Source: Actinomycetota bacterium (GTDB lineage: Bacteria > Actinomycetota > Actinomycetes > Propionibacteriales > Propionibacteriaceae). From it: a stretch of 59,764 nucleotides of DNA. The notes beneath the pieces are model-generated. The model was not told where the DNA came from, did not search any database, and saw only the letters and a list, made by a program, of their open reading frames with translations. The stretch is taken from positions 1 through 59,764 of the forward strand of contig JAIUOS010000027.1 in NCBI GenBank assembly GCA_020161755.1, given 5' to 3'. The first letter of the stretch is position 1, and every line of letters starts with the position of its first letter. Of this stretch, positions 26,122 to 36,359 are shown piece after piece. Both the position numbers and the translations under genes were made by a program.

Positions 26122-27291
26122 CTAGGAACAGAGCTCGGCGGCCGGACCGAACCCCCCGGAGAGCCGGACGGGGTCGACCAGCAGCGCGTGGCACACGCCC
26201 CGGGTCAGCGTCCGCAGCCCGCCGGACGCGGCCGCGTCCACCACGCCGTTGCCCGTGCAGCCGGCCAGGAACGCGGCCACCGGCACCCGGTCGGGACCGA
26301 CGTACAGCACGACCGGCCAGGCCTGGCCGGTGCCGCAGGTGGCGGGATCGGCGTCCGGCCCCCCACCCTGCGGTGCGGCGAGGACGTCCCGCCAGGCGTC
26401 CGCCGCCTTCGACCCGGTGAGAGCCACCGAGCTGCGGAAGGCGCCACGGTCGGTGTCGGCCTCGTACAGGCAGACGGTGAGTTCGGTCCCGTCCAGGCTG
26501 GCGAGGTCGGAGGCCGGTACGTCCGGCAGCGACGTCGGGCACCCGTTCGGGTCGCGGCCGGACGGCACCACCCCCGCCGAGTCGAGGATCCGGTTCGCCA
26601 GGGCAGCCTGCCCCGACTTCGCGGTGACGACGATCGTCACCTGCCCGACGTCGCGCCGGTACTCCTGCCACCCCGAGGATGCCGCGGTGCGCGAGGACGA
26701 GTCGGTGCCCAGCGGCCAGAAGGTGAGGTGCATGGCCTGCTCGTCGTCGCGCAGGTCGGGGCACTGGATGGCCATCGTGAACCGCTCGCCGCGAGCGAGG
26801 TCGACGTACGGCGTGGTCGGCAGGTCCTTGACCGCGCAGTGGTCGGAGCGCGGCGCGTAGGCGTAAGCCCAGGAGTCGGGCACCTGCACCATCACGTCCC
26901 GGTAGGACTCCCACCGGTTACCGGCGGCGGGCGCCGGAAGGCTGCCGTCGTACGCGGTCGGGGTGGGCTCGGGTGCCTGCGCGTCGGCAGCCTTGCCCCC
27001 CGCCGCCTCGGATCCGCCGGCCGCCTCCGGAACCCCGGCCACGGTGGCCGAGGACGCCGCGACCCCCGAGCTCTGGAACACCCGGGGCAGGACCACGCCG
27101 ATCCCCAGCACCACCGCGACCACGGCGGCGGCCGCGGCCAGCGCCCGTCCCCACCGACGCGTCCCCTCCGACCCGGACGCGGGCGTCACCGTCGCCGGGT
27201 CGAGCGGACGGAACGACTGCCCGGCCGCCTCGTCGGCGAACGCGTCACGGAACGCCTTCTCCTCACGCTCGAACTCCTCAGGCTCGGTCAT
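26122..27291 (-). CDS. Membrane protein coupled to sigma factor, probable anti-sigma
   Basis: A 389-residue protein with a short cytoplasmic N-terminus (about 45 residues, acidic), one membrane helix (about 48-70), an Ala/Gly/Pro-rich linker, and a large extracytoplasmic domain with several Cys. No recognisable zinc anti-sigma HxxxCxxC motif. Its ATG overlaps the sigma factor stop (ATGA), the usual arrangement for an anti-sigma partner of SigE-family factors in actinobacteria. The role is inferred from context. Confidence 0.65.
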   Translation of the reverse strand: MTEPEEFEREEKAFRDAFADEAAGQSFRPLDPATVTPASGSEGTRRWGRALAAAAAVVAVVLGIGVVLPRVFQSSGVAASSATVAGVPEAAGGSEAAGGKAADAQAPEPTPTAYDGSLPAPAAGNRWESYRDVMVQVPDSWAYAYAPRSDHCAVKDLPTTPYVDLARGERFTMAIQCPDLRDDEQAMHLTFWPLGTDSSSRTAASSGWQEYRRDVGQVTIVVTAKSGQAALANRILDSAGVVPSGRDPNGCPTSLPDVPASDLASLDGTELTVCLYEADTDRGAFRSSVALTGSKAADAWRDVLAAPQGGGPDADPATCGTGQAWPVVLYVGPDRVPVAAFLAGCTGNGVVDAAASGGLRTLTRGVCHALLVDPVRLSGGFGPAAELCS

Positions 27292-27827
27292 CGTTCACCT
27301 CCTTCGGCAGTGGCTTCCAGCTTGGCCCGCAACGATTGCAGCGCCCGGTGCACGTGCGACCGCGCGGTGCCCTCCGGGCAGCCGAGGATCGCGGCGATCT
27401 CGGCGAAGGTGCGGTCCTCGTAGAACCGCAGCACGACCGCGGCCCGCTGGACGGGCGGCAGCTCCCCGCACAGCCGCAGCGCCTGGTCGGCGTCCGCGAG
27501 CCCCTCGGCGGTGTCGGGGACGGTCGGCGCCGCGGACGACAGCTCCGGGTCGGGCACCGGGTACAGCCGGCGCACCTTGCGCCAGGCCGAGACGTGCGCG
27601 TTGACGATGCTGCGGCGGACGTAGGCGTCCACGTCCCCGCGCGCCGAGATCTGCCGCCACCGCGGGTACAGGCCGGTCAGCGCCTCCTGCACCACGTCGT
27701 GGGCGTCGTCACGATTACGGGTGATCAGGTAGGCGAAGCGCAGCAACGCCGCCGACCGCAGCGTCACGTAGTCCTCGAAACTGCGGACGGCAGCCGGCAT
27801 CGACACCGCTGCCGGCTCGCCCACCAT
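27288..27827 (-). CDS. SigE-family ECF RNA polymerase sigma factor
   Basis: A 179-residue protein with region 2 (FEDYVTLRSAALLRFAYLITRN, DAHDVVQEALTGLYPRW) and region 4 (LPPVQRAAVVLRFYEDRTF, AEIAAILGCPEGTARSHVHRAL). The ATG at 27827 follows AGGGGG; GTG codons just upstream are possible starts. The downstream membrane protein gene is translationally coupled and is probably its regulator. Confidence 0.9.
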   Translation of the reverse strand: MVGEPAAVSMPAAVRSFEDYVTLRSAALLRFAYLITRNRDDAHDVVQEALTGLYPRWRQISARGDVDAYVRRSIVNAHVSAWRKVRRLYPVPDPELSSAAPTVPDTAEGLADADQALRLCGELPPVQRAAVVLRFYEDRTFAEIAAILGCPEGTARSHVHRALQSLRAKLEATAEGGER

Positions 27828-27884
27828 CACCCCCTGCCACACTGTCACGCCCTACCCACGCACGGGCGTCCGCTTTCGTTGCGG

Positions 27885-28931
27885 CTACTCGCCCGGATAC
27901 CTGACCCGCACCTGCGAGCGGATCTCGTCGAGTACCTCCATGATCGCCACGGTCTCGTCCAGCGGCAGCTGCGGCGACTCGGTGAAGCCGTCGGCGACCA
28001 GCTGGGCGAAGTGCGCGGCCTCGAACGCCAGCCCGTGGTGGCCGGTGAGGAACGGCTGCTCGGTCGCGATGCTCAACCCGGACGGGCTGACCAGCCGCAC
28101 CCGGGTCGGCGCGTAGAACTCCCCGTCCAGTTCGATCCGGGCGTGGCTGCCGCTGATGCTCGCCGTCGTCGGGGTCTTGGCGGCCATCGTGCAGCTCACC
28201 AGGGCCTGCGCCTGCGGGTGGTCGGGGTACCGGGAGAACAGCGCCGACACCTGCTCGTCCACGCCGGTGGAGGTGAGCAGCCCGCTGGCCAGCACCGCGC
28301 CGGGCTGGCCGAGCACGAAGGACGCGAACGAGACCGGGTAGATGCCCAGGTCGAGCAGCGACCCGCCGGCCAGGGCCGGGTCGTAGAGGCGCGGGACGCG
28401 GTTGCGCGGCAGGTACTGGCCGTGGTCGGCCATCAGGACCTCGATCGTGCCCAGGGCACCGTCGGCGAGGAGCTGGCGCACCACGTCGGTGTGCGGCAGG
28501 AAGCGCGCCCACATCGCCTCCATCAGGGCCACGTTGTGCTTGCGCGCGGCGGCCACCAGCTTGCGGGCCTCCCTGGCGTTGCGGGTGAACGGCTTCTCCA
28601 CCAGCACGTGCTTGCCGGCCTCGATCGCCAGCAGGGCCTGCGGCAGGTGCTCGCTGTGCGGGGACGCGATGTAGACCACGTCGACGTGGGGGTCGTTCAC
28701 CAGCGCGTCGTACGACCCGTAGGCCGCCGGCACGCCGAACTCGTCCGCGAACGCCCGCGCCCTTTCCATCGTCCGCGACCCGACCGCCACCACCTGCTGC
28801 CGGGTGGCGTTGCGGAGCGCTCCGGCGAACATGTGGGCGATGTTGCCCGGGGCGATCACGCCCCATTTCAGCGGCGGCGCCACCGCCGGGTCGGGCACGC
28901 GGGAGACCGGCAGGACCTGTGGAAATGCCAT
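27885..28931 (-). CDS. Gfo/Idh/MocA-family oxidoreductase
   Basis: A 348-residue NAD(P)-dependent dehydrogenase. It has the Rossmann N-terminus (KWGVIAPGNIAHMFAGAL), VDVVYIASPHSEH, the family EKPF motif (HVLVEKPFTRN) and a C-terminal substrate domain with AGGSLLDLGIYPV. This resembles trans-1,2-dihydrobenzene-1,2-diol dehydrogenase-type members. Sugar or inositol-like substrates are likely, but not readable. Single gene. Confidence 0.85.
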   Translation of the reverse strand: MAFPQVLPVSRVPDPAVAPPLKWGVIAPGNIAHMFAGALRNATRQQVVAVGSRTMERARAFADEFGVPAAYGSYDALVNDPHVDVVYIASPHSEHLPQALLAIEAGKHVLVEKPFTRNAREARKLVAAARKHNVALMEAMWARFLPHTDVVRQLLADGALGTIEVLMADHGQYLPRNRVPRLYDPALAGGSLLDLGIYPVSFASFVLGQPGAVLASGLLTSTGVDEQVSALFSRYPDHPQAQALVSCTMAAKTPTTASISGSHARIELDGEFYAPTRVRLVSPSGLSIATEQPFLTGHHGLAFEAAHFAQLVADGFTESPQLPLDETVAIMEVLDEIRSQVRVRYPGE

Positions 28932-28978
28932 GAGGTCAAACTACGGACAGCCACGGTCGGCGGCAACGACCCCACCCT

Positions 28979-29034
28979 GCCGAGTTGTCAGAATCTCCGG
29001 TCGCTGGAGCGACCTGAGATTCTGACAACTCGGC
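28979..29034. repeat. Long inverted repeat, 26-bp arms
   Basis: Arms 28979-29004 and 29009-29034 (GCCGAGTTGTCAGAATCT...) pair with one mismatch around TGGA. The element lies between the start of the oxidoreductase gene and the end of the ornithine carbamoyltransferase gene, both on the minus strand, so it can terminate the latter. Confidence 0.9.
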
Positions 29035-29046
29035 AACTGGGGGGCG

Positions 29047-30042
29047 TCAGGGGAGGGTCGAGACCAGGATCGCCTTGATCGAGTGCATCCGGTTCTCGGC
29101 CTGGTCGAAGACGATCGAGGCGGGCGACTCGAAGACCTCGTCGGTGACCTCCAGCTCCTCCAGCCCGAAGCGGGAGTAGACCGCCTCGCCGACCGTCGTA
29201 TCGCGGTTGTGGTAGGCCGGCAGGCAGTGCATGAACTTCACGTCGGCGACCCCGGTGCGCTCCAGCAGGGCGGTGTTCACCTGGTAGTCGCGCAGCAGCA
29301 GGATGCGCTCGGTCCAGACGCTCTCCGGCTCGCCCATCGACACCCAGATGTCGGTGTGGATGAACCGGCAGCCCTTCACGGCGTCGATGTCCTCGGTGAG
29401 CGTGATCCGGGCGCCGGTGCCGGCGGCGATCTCCCGCGCGGTCTCCACCACCGAGACCGGCGGCAGCAGCTTGGACGGGGCCACCAGCCGGACGTCCATG
29501 CCCAGCAGCGCGCCGCCGATCAGCAACGAGCAGCCCACGTTGAACCGGGCGTCGCCGACGTAGGCGAACGCGATCTCGGCATCGTCGGCGCCGGACGCCT
29601 CGCGCATCGTGAACATGTCGCACAGGCTCTGGGTGGGGTGCCACTCGTCGGTGAGGCCGTTCCACACCGGGACGGACGAGTACCGCGCGATCGTCTCCAC
29701 CGTCGACTGGTGGGTGCCCCGGTACTCGATGCCGTCGAACAGCCGGGACAGGACGCGGGCGGTGTCGGCGGGCGACTCCTTGTGCCCGAGCTGGGAGGAG
29801 TTCCCGTCCATCTGGGTGACGTGCGCTCCCTGGTCGTGGGCGGCCACCTCGAAGGCCGAGCGGGTGCGCGTGGACGTCTTCTCGAAGATCAGCGCCAGGT
29901 TCATCCCGCCGAGGTGCTGCACCTCGGTGCCGGCGTGCCGTGCCGCCTTGAGGTCGGCGGTCAGGTCGAGCAGCCCGCGCCACTCCGCAGGGGTGAAGTC
30001 CTGCTCCTTGAGGAAGTGCCGCCCCTTGAGCGTTCCAGCCAC
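29047..30042 (-). CDS. argF: Ornithine carbamoyltransferase
   Basis: A 331-residue enzyme joining carbamoyl phosphate and ornithine to citrulline. The carbamoyl-phosphate loop is EKTSTRTR (Ser57-Thr-Arg-Thr-Arg61). HPTQ and the ornithine/catalytic loop MHCLPAYHN are present. Length and N-terminus ([15 protein letters not shown]) resemble the ArgI/ArcB class more than short anabolic enzymes, yet no arcA or arcC and no other arg gene is adjacent, so catabolic versus anabolic use is open. GTG start at 30042 after CGGAGGCGGCA. Confidence 0.9.
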   Translation of the reverse strand: MAGTLKGRHFLKEQDFTPAEWRGLLDLTADLKAARHAGTEVQHLGGMNLALIFEKTSTRTRSAFEVAAHDQGAHVTQMDGNSSQLGHKESPADTARVLSRLFDGIEYRGTHQSTVETIARYSSVPVWNGLTDEWHPTQSLCDMFTMREASGADDAEIAFAYVGDARFNVGCSLLIGGALLGMDVRLVAPSKLLPPVSVVETAREIAAGTGARITLTEDIDAVKGCRFIHTDIWVSMGEPESVWTERILLLRDYQVNTALLERTGVADVKFMHCLPAYHNRDTTVGEAVYSRFGLEELEVTDEVFESPASIVFDQAENRMHSIKAILVSTLP

Positions 30043-30142
30043 TGCCGCCTCCGTCCGCGAACCGATGGGAGAACTCTAGGGGAGGCCCGGTCTCCCCCTG
30101 AGCGCGGGCCGGACGGGCCGGGACTGGCCGTAGCATGGCCTC

Positions 30143-30523
30143 ATGATCATCATTCGATTCCTCGCCAGTGCCGCCGCCCTGGCCGTGGCGACCTGGGCGC
30201 TGCCGGGAATCACGCTCGCCGACGGCGACACCTGGAACCGCGCCATGACGATGCTGGCCGTGGCCGCGATTTTCGGCGTGGTGAACGCGCTGGTCAAACC
30301 GCTGTTCAAGTTCGTCGCGGCCCCGCTGATCTTCCTGACCCTGGGCATCTTCCTGCTGATCATCAACGCCCTGCTGCTCGAGCTCGTCTCGTGGGCGGCC
30401 GGTGAGATCAACCTCGGCTGGCACGTCGCCGACTGGGGCTCGGCGTTCCTGGGCGCCCTGATCGTGTCGGTGGTCAGCTTCGTGCTGAACGCCTTCTTCA
30501 AGCGCAGCGAGGAACACCGGTGA
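30143..30523 (+). CDS. Phage-holin-family-4-like membrane protein
   Basis: A 126-residue protein with four hydrophobic segments and the motifs FGVVNALVKPLFK and LLIINALLLELVSW that mark the chromosomal 'phage holin family' (superfamily IV). These are common, single-copy bacterial membrane proteins and no phage genes are near. The stop overlaps the GTG of the phosphatase gene (GTGA), so the two are cotranslated. Confidence 0.85.
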   Translation: MIIIRFLASAAALAVATWALPGITLADGDTWNRAMTMLAVAAIFGVVNALVKPLFKFVAAPLIFLTLGIFLLIINALLLELVSWAAGEINLGWHVADWGSAFLGALIVSVVSFVLNAFFKRSEEHR

Positions 30524-30999
30524 CCGAGCCCGACATCGTCTTCGTCTGCTGGGGCAACATCTGCCGCTCCCCGATGGCCGAGGTCGTCGCGACCGCCCGA
30601 GCGGCGCGCGAGGGCCTGCACGGCATCACCTTCGCCAGCGCCGGGGTGTCGGCCGAGGAGGCCGGCCACCCGATGGACCCGCGCGCCGTCGCCACCCTGA
30701 GGGCGGCCGGCTACGCCCCGTCCGACGACTTCCGCGCCCACCGCATCACGGCGGACGAGGCGACCTCGGCGGCCATGCTGATCGGCATGGAGGAGCTGCA
30801 CCTGTCGCGGCTGCGCCAGCTCGTGCCGGGCGCGCAGCATCTCTACCTGATGACGGACTTCGACCGGAACGCGGTACCGGGCACCGGCATCGAGGACCCG
30901 TGGTACGGCGACGATGCGGACTTCGTCACCGCGCTGGCCCAGATCGAGGCCGCCATGCCCGAGGTGATAAAGCGGGCCGCGGAGCTCGTCCGGCGGTGA
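30520..30999 (+). CDS. Low-molecular-weight protein tyrosine phosphatase
   Basis: A 159-residue LMW-PTP. The P-loop is CWGNICRS (Cys10, Arg16) and the general-acid loop is EDPWYGDD. It dephosphorylates tyrosine (or arginine) residues in the cytoplasm. The GTG at 30520 is coupled to the holin-like gene. No tyrosine kinase gene is visible nearby. Confidence 0.9.
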   Translation: MTEPDIVFVCWGNICRSPMAEVVATARAAREGLHGITFASAGVSAEEAGHPMDPRAVATLRAAGYAPSDDFRAHRITADEATSAAMLIGMEELHLSRLRQLVPGAQHLYLMTDFDRNAVPGTGIEDPWYGDDADFVTALAQIEAAMPEVIKRAAELVRR

Positions 31000-31011
31000 C
31001 CCGCGTTCGGT

Positions 31012-31042
31012 GGACCGAAAGGGGACAGTCCCCTTTTGGTCC
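31012..31042. repeat. R1 palindrome, 31-bp form
   Basis: GGACC-gAAAGGGGAC-A-GTCCCC...GGTCC, the same 31-bp form as 24668-24698 and 52873-52903. It lies between the phosphatase gene stop and the response regulator start (both plus), so it may end the former transcript. Confidence 0.9.
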
Positions 31043-31102
31043 GCGGCGTCCGGGGCGGGACGGTTCCGGCCACGGGGGGCCCCGGCATGGCAGGCTGGTG
31101 AC

Positions 31103-31792
31103 ATGCACATCCTCGTTGTCGATGACGACCAGGCCGTCCGCGACTCGCTGGCCCGCTCGCTGCACTACTCCGGCTGGGAGGTGACCACGGCCGGCGACGG
31201 GATCGAGGCGCTCGCCCGGTTGTCGTCGATGCGGCCGGACGCGGTCATCATGGACGTGATGATGCCCCGGCTCGACGGCCTGGAGACCACGCGGTCGCTG
31301 CGGGCGTCCGGCAACGACGTCCCGATCCTCGTACTCACCGCCCGGGACGCGGTCGGCGACCGGGTGGACGGCCTGGACGCCGGCGCCGACGACTACATGG
31401 CCAAGCCGTTCTCGTTCGAGGAGCTCCAGGCCCGGCTGCGCGCGCTGACCCGGCGCGTCCGTCCGGCCACCGACGAACCGGGCGCGGAGGTGCTCACGTT
31501 CGCCGACCTCACCCTCGACCTCCAGACCCGCGAGGTCACCCGCGGTGCGCGGCGCATCAGCCTGACCCGCACCGAGTTCGCGCTGCTGCAGACGTTCCTG
31601 GAGAACCCGCGTCGGGTGCTGGAGCGCAGCTGGCTGCTGAACGAGGTCTGGGGCTTCGACTTCCCGACCACCGCGAACTCCCTCGAGGTCTACATCGGCT
31701 ACCTGCGGCGCAAGACCGAGGGTGAGGGCGAGACCCGGCTGATCCACACCGTGCGCGGCATCGGCTACGTGCTGCGCGAGACCCCACCGTGA
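31103..31792 (+). CDS. Two-component response regulator, OmpR family (MprA-like)
   Basis: A 229-residue protein. The receiver domain has an acidic pair in VVDDDQ, phospho-acceptor Asp in [12 protein letters not shown], Thr in VLTAR and KPF. It is followed by a winged-helix DNA-binding domain ([30 protein letters not shown]). The ATG at 31103 is chosen. The stop overlaps the GTG of the kinase gene. It resembles MprA of mycobacteria, an envelope-stress regulator; the orthology is an inference. Confidence 0.9.
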   Translation: MHILVVDDDQAVRDSLARSLHYSGWEVTTAGDGIEALARLSSMRPDAVIMDVMMPRLDGLETTRSLRASGNDVPILVLTARDAVGDRVDGLDAGADDYMAKPFSFEELQARLRALTRRVRPATDEPGAEVLTFADLTLDLQTREVTRGARRISLTRTEFALLQTFLENPRRVLERSWLLNEVWGFDFPTTANSLEVYIGYLRRKTEGEGETRLIHTVRGIGYVLRETPP

Positions 31793-33243
31793 TCCGCTGG
31801 CTCCGCTCCGTCCTCTCGGTCAGCAACCGGCCGCTGCACGACCGGCTGGCCGCCCTGGTGTCGGCCGCCGTGGCGGGCGCCGTGGCGATCACCGGCATCG
31901 CGGCCTACATCATCACCACGCTGGCGGTCTACAACCAGCTGGACGGTGAGCTGTTCGACATCGCGGCGGTGACGGCCACGTGGATCAGCGGCGATGCCGA
32001 GTCGATGGGCGGGCTGAACAGCGACGCGCTGGCGACCGCCAACGTGACCATGATGCTGGTGCGCTCCGACAACGTGGAGATCTCGCCGCCCGGGGCGTCC
32101 ACCGTGCTCGAGCCGAGCGCCGCCGAGCGGGCGATCGCGCGCACCCAGGTGGGCTCGTCCGCGCGCACCGGCGTGGACGCGAAGGGGACGCCGTACCGCA
32201 TCGTCGCTGTGCCGCTGACCGACGGCAGGAACCACTACGCGCTGATGCTCGGGCGTCCGCTCGGACCCACCGACCAGATCCTGCGCATCCTGGCGTTCTC
32301 GCTGCTCACCTTCGGCCTGCTGGCCGTGCTGGTGGCCGGCGCGATCGGCTGGGTGATCGCCCGCTCCGGCCTCCAGCCGATCCAGCGGCTCACCGACGCC
32401 GTCATCCGGGTCACCGAGACCGACCAGCTGGAGCCGATCGAGCTCGGCGGCATGGACGAGCTGACCGACCTGACCCAGTCGTTCAACACGATGATGGGGA
32501 CGCTGGCGTCCTCGCGCGACCGGCAGCGGCGGCTGATCGCGGACGCCGGCCACGAGCTGCGGACGCCGCTGACCTCGCTGCGCACCAACGTCGAGCTGCT
32601 GATCGCCGACGACCGCCAGGGCATGCTGCCGCCGGGGGCGCGCGGCGAGATCCTGCGCGACATCGCCGCGCAGCTCGGCGAGTTCACCCAGCTGATCGGC
32701 GACCTCGTGCACCTGTCGCGGGAGGACAAGGTGGAGGCCCACCCCGAGCCGATCGACCTCCGCGACGTGGTCAACAGCTCGGTCACCCGGGCCAAGCGAC
32801 GCGGTCCGGGCCTGCTGTTCGACGTCGAGCTGGACCCCCTGTTCCTGGTCGGCGAGCCGGACAGCCTCGAGCGCGCGATCACCAACCTGCTCGACAACGC
32901 GGTGAAGTTCTCCCCGCCCGGCGGCGTGGTCACCGTCCGTCTGGTCGGCGACCGGCTGCGGATCAGCGACCAGGGCCCCGGCGTGGCCGAGGCCGACCTG
33001 CCGCACGTGTTCGACCGCTTCTACCGGTCCGACAAGGCCCGCAACACCCCCGGTTCGGGTCTGGGCCTGTCGATCGTGGCGCAGACCATCAAGGCCCACG
33101 GTGGCTGGGTGAAGGCCGGACGCTCGGAAAGCGGCGGCGCCGAGTTCACGATCCGGCTGCCCGGCTCCTCGATCCCGCCCGAGGAGCAGAACGAGATCAC
33201 CGACGGCGAGGGCACCGTCCTGCTGCCCCGCATCACCGGCTGA
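31789..33243 (+). CDS. Sensor histidine kinase (MprB-like)
   Basis: A 484-residue membrane kinase. Two membrane helices (about 20-45 and 165-190) flank an extracytoplasmic sensor of about 120 residues. Then come HAMP, H-box [15 protein letters not shown]-box [11 protein letters not shown]1 ISDQGPGV, F-box FDRFYRS and G2 GSGLGLSIV. It is translationally coupled to the regulator gene (GTGA) and is its cognate partner. Confidence 0.9.
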   Translation: MIRWLRSVLSVSNRPLHDRLAALVSAAVAGAVAITGIAAYIITTLAVYNQLDGELFDIAAVTATWISGDAESMGGLNSDALATANVTMMLVRSDNVEISPPGASTVLEPSAAERAIARTQVGSSARTGVDAKGTPYRIVAVPLTDGRNHYALMLGRPLGPTDQILRILAFSLLTFGLLAVLVAGAIGWVIARSGLQPIQRLTDAVIRVTETDQLEPIELGGMDELTDLTQSFNTMMGTLASSRDRQRRLIADAGHELRTPLTSLRTNVELLIADDRQGMLPPGARGEILRDIAAQLGEFTQLIGDLVHLSREDKVEAHPEPIDLRDVVNSSVTRAKRRGPGLLFDVELDPLFLVGEPDSLERAITNLLDNAVKFSPPGGVVTVRLVGDRLRISDQGPGVAEADLPHVFDRFYRSDKARNTPGSGLGLSIVAQTIKAHGGWVKAGRSESGGAEFTIRLPGSSIPPEEQNEITDGEGTVLLPRITG

Positions 33244-33245
33244 AC

Positions 33246-33349
33246 CCGTCATCCCGGGTCGAGCCCGCGATGACGGTGAACGAGGTTGTGAGAGCTCAGG
33301 AAGAACCTGGGGGCGGTGGCGACCGGGAGGGGTTTCGGCCGCCACCGCC
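33246..33349 (+). terminator. Two hairpins after the histidine kinase gene
   Basis: 33246-33276 is a GTCATCCCGGG...GCGATGAC-type hairpin. 33312-33349 has nine-base arms GGCGGTGGC/GCCACCGCC, followed by GGTTTCAT. The 281-bp gap separates convergent genes (kinase plus, D-lactate dehydrogenase minus). A third weak stem (GAATCTTCGC/GCGAAGATC) lies near 33400-33450. I see no gene here. Confidence 0.6.
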
Positions 33350-33524
33350 GGTTTCATAACCAGGTCACCTGAGGGGGATCAGGTTCCGGTGGCAAGAGAA
33401 TCTTCGCAGGTTCGAGACCCTCGTCTCAGTAGCCACGCGAAGATCTCCTCGTCAACTCCGCCAGCGCCGTCCGGCGGCGGCCGCGTCCGTGCCGGACGCG
33501 GGCCGTCGGGGGGAGGGGACGGGA

Positions 33525-36359
33525 TCAGGTGGTCGGCGTCAGGCCGGCCTGCTCGGCCAGCAGCTCCAACACGTGCCGGTACGGCTTGCCGGTCGCCCGG
33601 CTGAGTCCCAGTTCGCAGGTGCGGTTGCAGCTGGCGTGGGCGTCGGCGTCCAGCTGTCCGGCCTCGGCGGCCTCCCGGCGAGTGGCGGACGCGGTGAGCT
33701 CGGGGTGCAGCATGCCGCGGTCGCCGGCGAAGGCGCAGCAGCCCCAGTCCTGCGGAACGTTGACCACGTCGGCCACCGCGTTCGACACCGTCATCAGGTC
33801 GGGGTTCAGCCCCATCTGGGTCGAGGAACAGGTCGGGTGGATCGTCAGCGTCTCGAGCTTGCGGTACTCGCCCAGCACCGGCAGCACGTGCTCGGCGACG
33901 AACGCCACCGCGTCGATCACCCGCACCTGCAGGTCGGGCTCGGTCTCCAGCATGTGCCGGAAGCCCTCCGTGCAGCTGGACGCGTCGCAGACCACCGGCA
34001 GGCGGCCGTTGTCGGTCGCTTCACGGATGACCGGCAACACCCTGGCCCGCATCTCGGCATAGCCGTCCGGGATGCCTTTGCTCGACCAGGGTGTGCCGCA
34101 GCACATCGACTCCACCTGCGGTGGCACCAGGAGGGTGAGCCCGGCCTTCTCGCACAGCGCCTCGAAGCTCACCTGGACGCCGGGCCCCTCGGCCGGGCCG
34201 AACATCACGTTCACGCAGGCCGGCAGGTACACCGCGTCCGGGGCCTTCGACGGTGCCGGACGCGCGCGGGACGCGCCGCCGCCCGGCAGCTCGCTCGACC
34301 ACAGCGGGACGTTGTCGGTGCCGAGCACCGCGCGTCCGAGGTGGTTGACCCCGACCAGCGCCAGTTCCAGCGGCCCGGGCAGCCGGTCGGTGATGCCCAT
34401 CACGGTGGAGAACGTCGCCGTGGTGCCCTGCCAGTTGCGGGCCAGGGTCGTCCAGACCGCCTTGGTGGCGGCGGGCGTCGTCTTCTCCCGGCGCAGCTTC
34501 TTCACCAGCAGGCCGGTGTTGATCAGCACCGGGCAGGCGGTGCCGCACATGCCGTCCACCGCGCAGGTGTGGACGCCGGCGTAGGCGTAGTCGTCTTCGA
34601 GCTCGCGGACGAGCGCGTGGTCGCCGGCCAGCTCGGCGTTGGCGATCTCGCGGCGCAGCGCGATGCGCTGCCGCGGGGTGAGCGTCAGGTCGCGGGACGG
34701 GCAGACCGGCTCGCAGTACCCGCACTCCACGCAGCGGTCGACCTCGGGCTCGACGGTCGGAGGCAGCTTGATGTGCTTGAGGTGCAGCTCCGGGTCGTCG
34801 GTGATGATCGTCCCGGCGTTGAGCAGGCCCTTCGGGTCGAACAGCCGCTTGATCCCGACCATCACCTCGTACAGCTCGTCGCCGTACTGGCGCCGGACGT
34901 AGGGCGACATCACCCGTCCGGTGCCGTGCTCGGCCTTCAGGGAGCCGTCGTTGGCGAGCACGAGGCTGACCATGTCCTCGGTGAAGCCGGAGTAGCGAGC
35001 CATCTGCTCGTCGTTCTCGAACCGGTCGGTCAGCATGAAGTGGATATTGCCGTCCTTCGCGTGCCCGAAGATCACCGAGTCGGTGTAGGAGTAGGCGTCG
35101 AACAGCACGGCGAGCTCGGCGCACGTGTCGGCCAGCCGGGCGACCGGCACCACCACGTCCTCGAGCAGCGCGGTCGTGCCCGACTTCCGGGCGCCCGCGA
35201 CCGAGGTGTACAGGCCCTTGCGCAGCTTCCACAGCTTGCCGCGGACGGCCTCGTCGCTGGTCAGTTCGACCGGGCCGAGGCCGAGGTCGTCGAGGGTCGG
35301 ACGGGCCTCCTCGGCCAGGTGCGCGAGCTCGTCGGCGGACGTGGCCTGGTACTCCAGCAGCAGCGCCGCCTGGGTGCCGACCTGGAGCTGCTTGATCACG
35401 TCCGGGGTGTCGGGGAACGCCTGGCCGACGCGCAGGGACGTGGCGTCCATCAGCTCGAGGGTGGCCGCACCGGTGGCGACCAGCCCGGGGAGGGCGCGGT
35501 TGGCCGCGTACAGGTCGTCGAACACCAGCAACGCGGACGAGGTGTGCGTGCGCAGCGGGATCGTCCGGAAGGTGGCGGACGCGACGAAGCCCAGCGTCCC
35601 CTCGCTGCCCACGATCAGGTGGGTGAGGATCTCGGGGACGGTCGCGTAGTCGACCAGCGCGTTGATGCCGTAGCCCATGGTGTTCTTCATCGAGAACTGC
35701 TGGGCGATCTTCGCCACCGACGCCGGGTTGGCCAGCACCCGCTCGCGGAGCTTCAGCAGGCCCTCGTACAGGGCGGGCTCGAGCGCGCGGAGCTTGGCGT
35801 CCGCGTCCGTCGCACCGGTGTCGACGACGGTGCCGGAGGGCAGCACGACGACCACTGACTCCAGCGTCCGGTAACTGTTCTCCACCGTGCCGCAGGCCAT
35901 GCCGGAGGAGTTGTTGGCCACCACGCCGCCGATGGTGCAGGCGGCCTCGCTGGCCGGGTCGGGGCCGAACTTGCGTCCGTACCGGGCGAGGCGGGCGTTG
36001 AGCTGCTTGACGGTCACGCCGGGCTGGACGCGGACGCGATCGCCGCCGTCCAGCACCTCGACGCCGGTGAAGTTGCGCCGGACGTCGGCCAGCACCGCGT
36101 CGGTGCCGGCCTGACCGGACAGGCTGGTGCCGCCCGAGCGGAACGTGAGCCCCACCCCCGCCGCCGCGGTCGCCCGGAGCAGCCGGCCGACCTCGTCGGC
36201 GTCCCGCGGGGTGACGACGGCGGCCGGCGTGAGCAGGAAGTGCGAGGCGTCGTGGGCCAGGGCCCGGCGGTCGAGCTCGCGGGTGCGCACCTGCGCCGGA
36301 TCGGCGACGCAGCCGGTCAGCAGCGTGACGAGGTCAGGCTCGGTGAGCAGGCCGGTCAT
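33525..36359 (-). CDS. FAD- and Fe-S-containing D-lactate dehydrogenase (quinone-linked type)
   Basis: A 944-residue fusion. It has an N-terminal FAD-binding domain (FRSGGTSLSGQAGTDAVL and CTIGGVVANNSSGMACGT), an FAD-oxidase C-terminal domain (FGHAKDGNIHF, NPKG-like DPKGLLNAGTI), two 4Fe-4S motifs (CVECGYCEPVCPS; CAVDGMCGTACPV), and two CCG-type domains (SMCCGTPWSSKG; WGCCAFAGDRGM). It oxidises D-lactate (or a related 2-hydroxy acid) and passes electrons to the quinone pool. The ATG overlaps the lactate permease stop, so uptake and oxidation are cotranslated. This links the cell to lactate growth. Confidence 0.88.
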   Translation of the reverse strand: MTGLLTEPDLVTLLTGCVADPAQVRTRELDRRALAHDASHFLLTPAAVVTPRDADEVGRLLRATAAAGVGLTFRSGGTSLSGQAGTDAVLADVRRNFTGVEVLDGGDRVRVQPGVTVKQLNARLARYGRKFGPDPASEAACTIGGVVANNSSGMACGTVENSYRTLESVVVVLPSGTVVDTGATDADAKLRALEPALYEGLLKLRERVLANPASVAKIAQQFSMKNTMGYGINALVDYATVPEILTHLIVGSEGTLGFVASATFRTIPLRTHTSSALLVFDDLYAANRALPGLVATGAATLELMDATSLRVGQAFPDTPDVIKQLQVGTQAALLLEYQATSADELAHLAEEARPTLDDLGLGPVELTSDEAVRGKLWKLRKGLYTSVAGARKSGTTALLEDVVVPVARLADTCAELAVLFDAYSYTDSVIFGHAKDGNIHFMLTDRFENDEQMARYSGFTEDMVSLVLANDGSLKAEHGTGRVMSPYVRRQYGDELYEVMVGIKRLFDPKGLLNAGTIITDDPELHLKHIKLPPTVEPEVDRCVECGYCEPVCPSRDLTLTPRQRIALRREIANAELAGDHALVRELEDDYAYAGVHTCAVDGMCGTACPVLINTGLLVKKLRREKTTPAATKAVWTTLARNWQGTTATFSTVMGITDRLPGPLELALVGVNHLGRAVLGTDNVPLWSSELPGGGASRARPAPSKAPDAVYLPACVNVMFGPAEGPGVQVSFEALCEKAGLTLLVPPQVESMCCGTPWSSKGIPDGYAEMRARVLPVIREATDNGRLPVVCDASSCTEGFRHMLETEPDLQVRVIDAVAFVAEHVLPVLGEYRKLETLTIHPTCSSTQMGLNPDLMTVSNAVADVVNVPQDWGCCAFAGDRGMLHPELTASATRREAAEAGQLDADAHASCNRTCELGLSRATGKPYRHVLELLAEQAGLTPTT

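Noticed and set aside
30143-30523. Prophage holin
   Set aside because: The family name refers to a widespread chromosomal membrane protein; no phage genes surround it.
33395-33460. tRNA-like segment with a GGTTCGAGACC T-arm look
   Set aside because: No acceptor pairing, anticodon arm or D-arm could be found; it is better seen as nested hairpins in a convergent gap.
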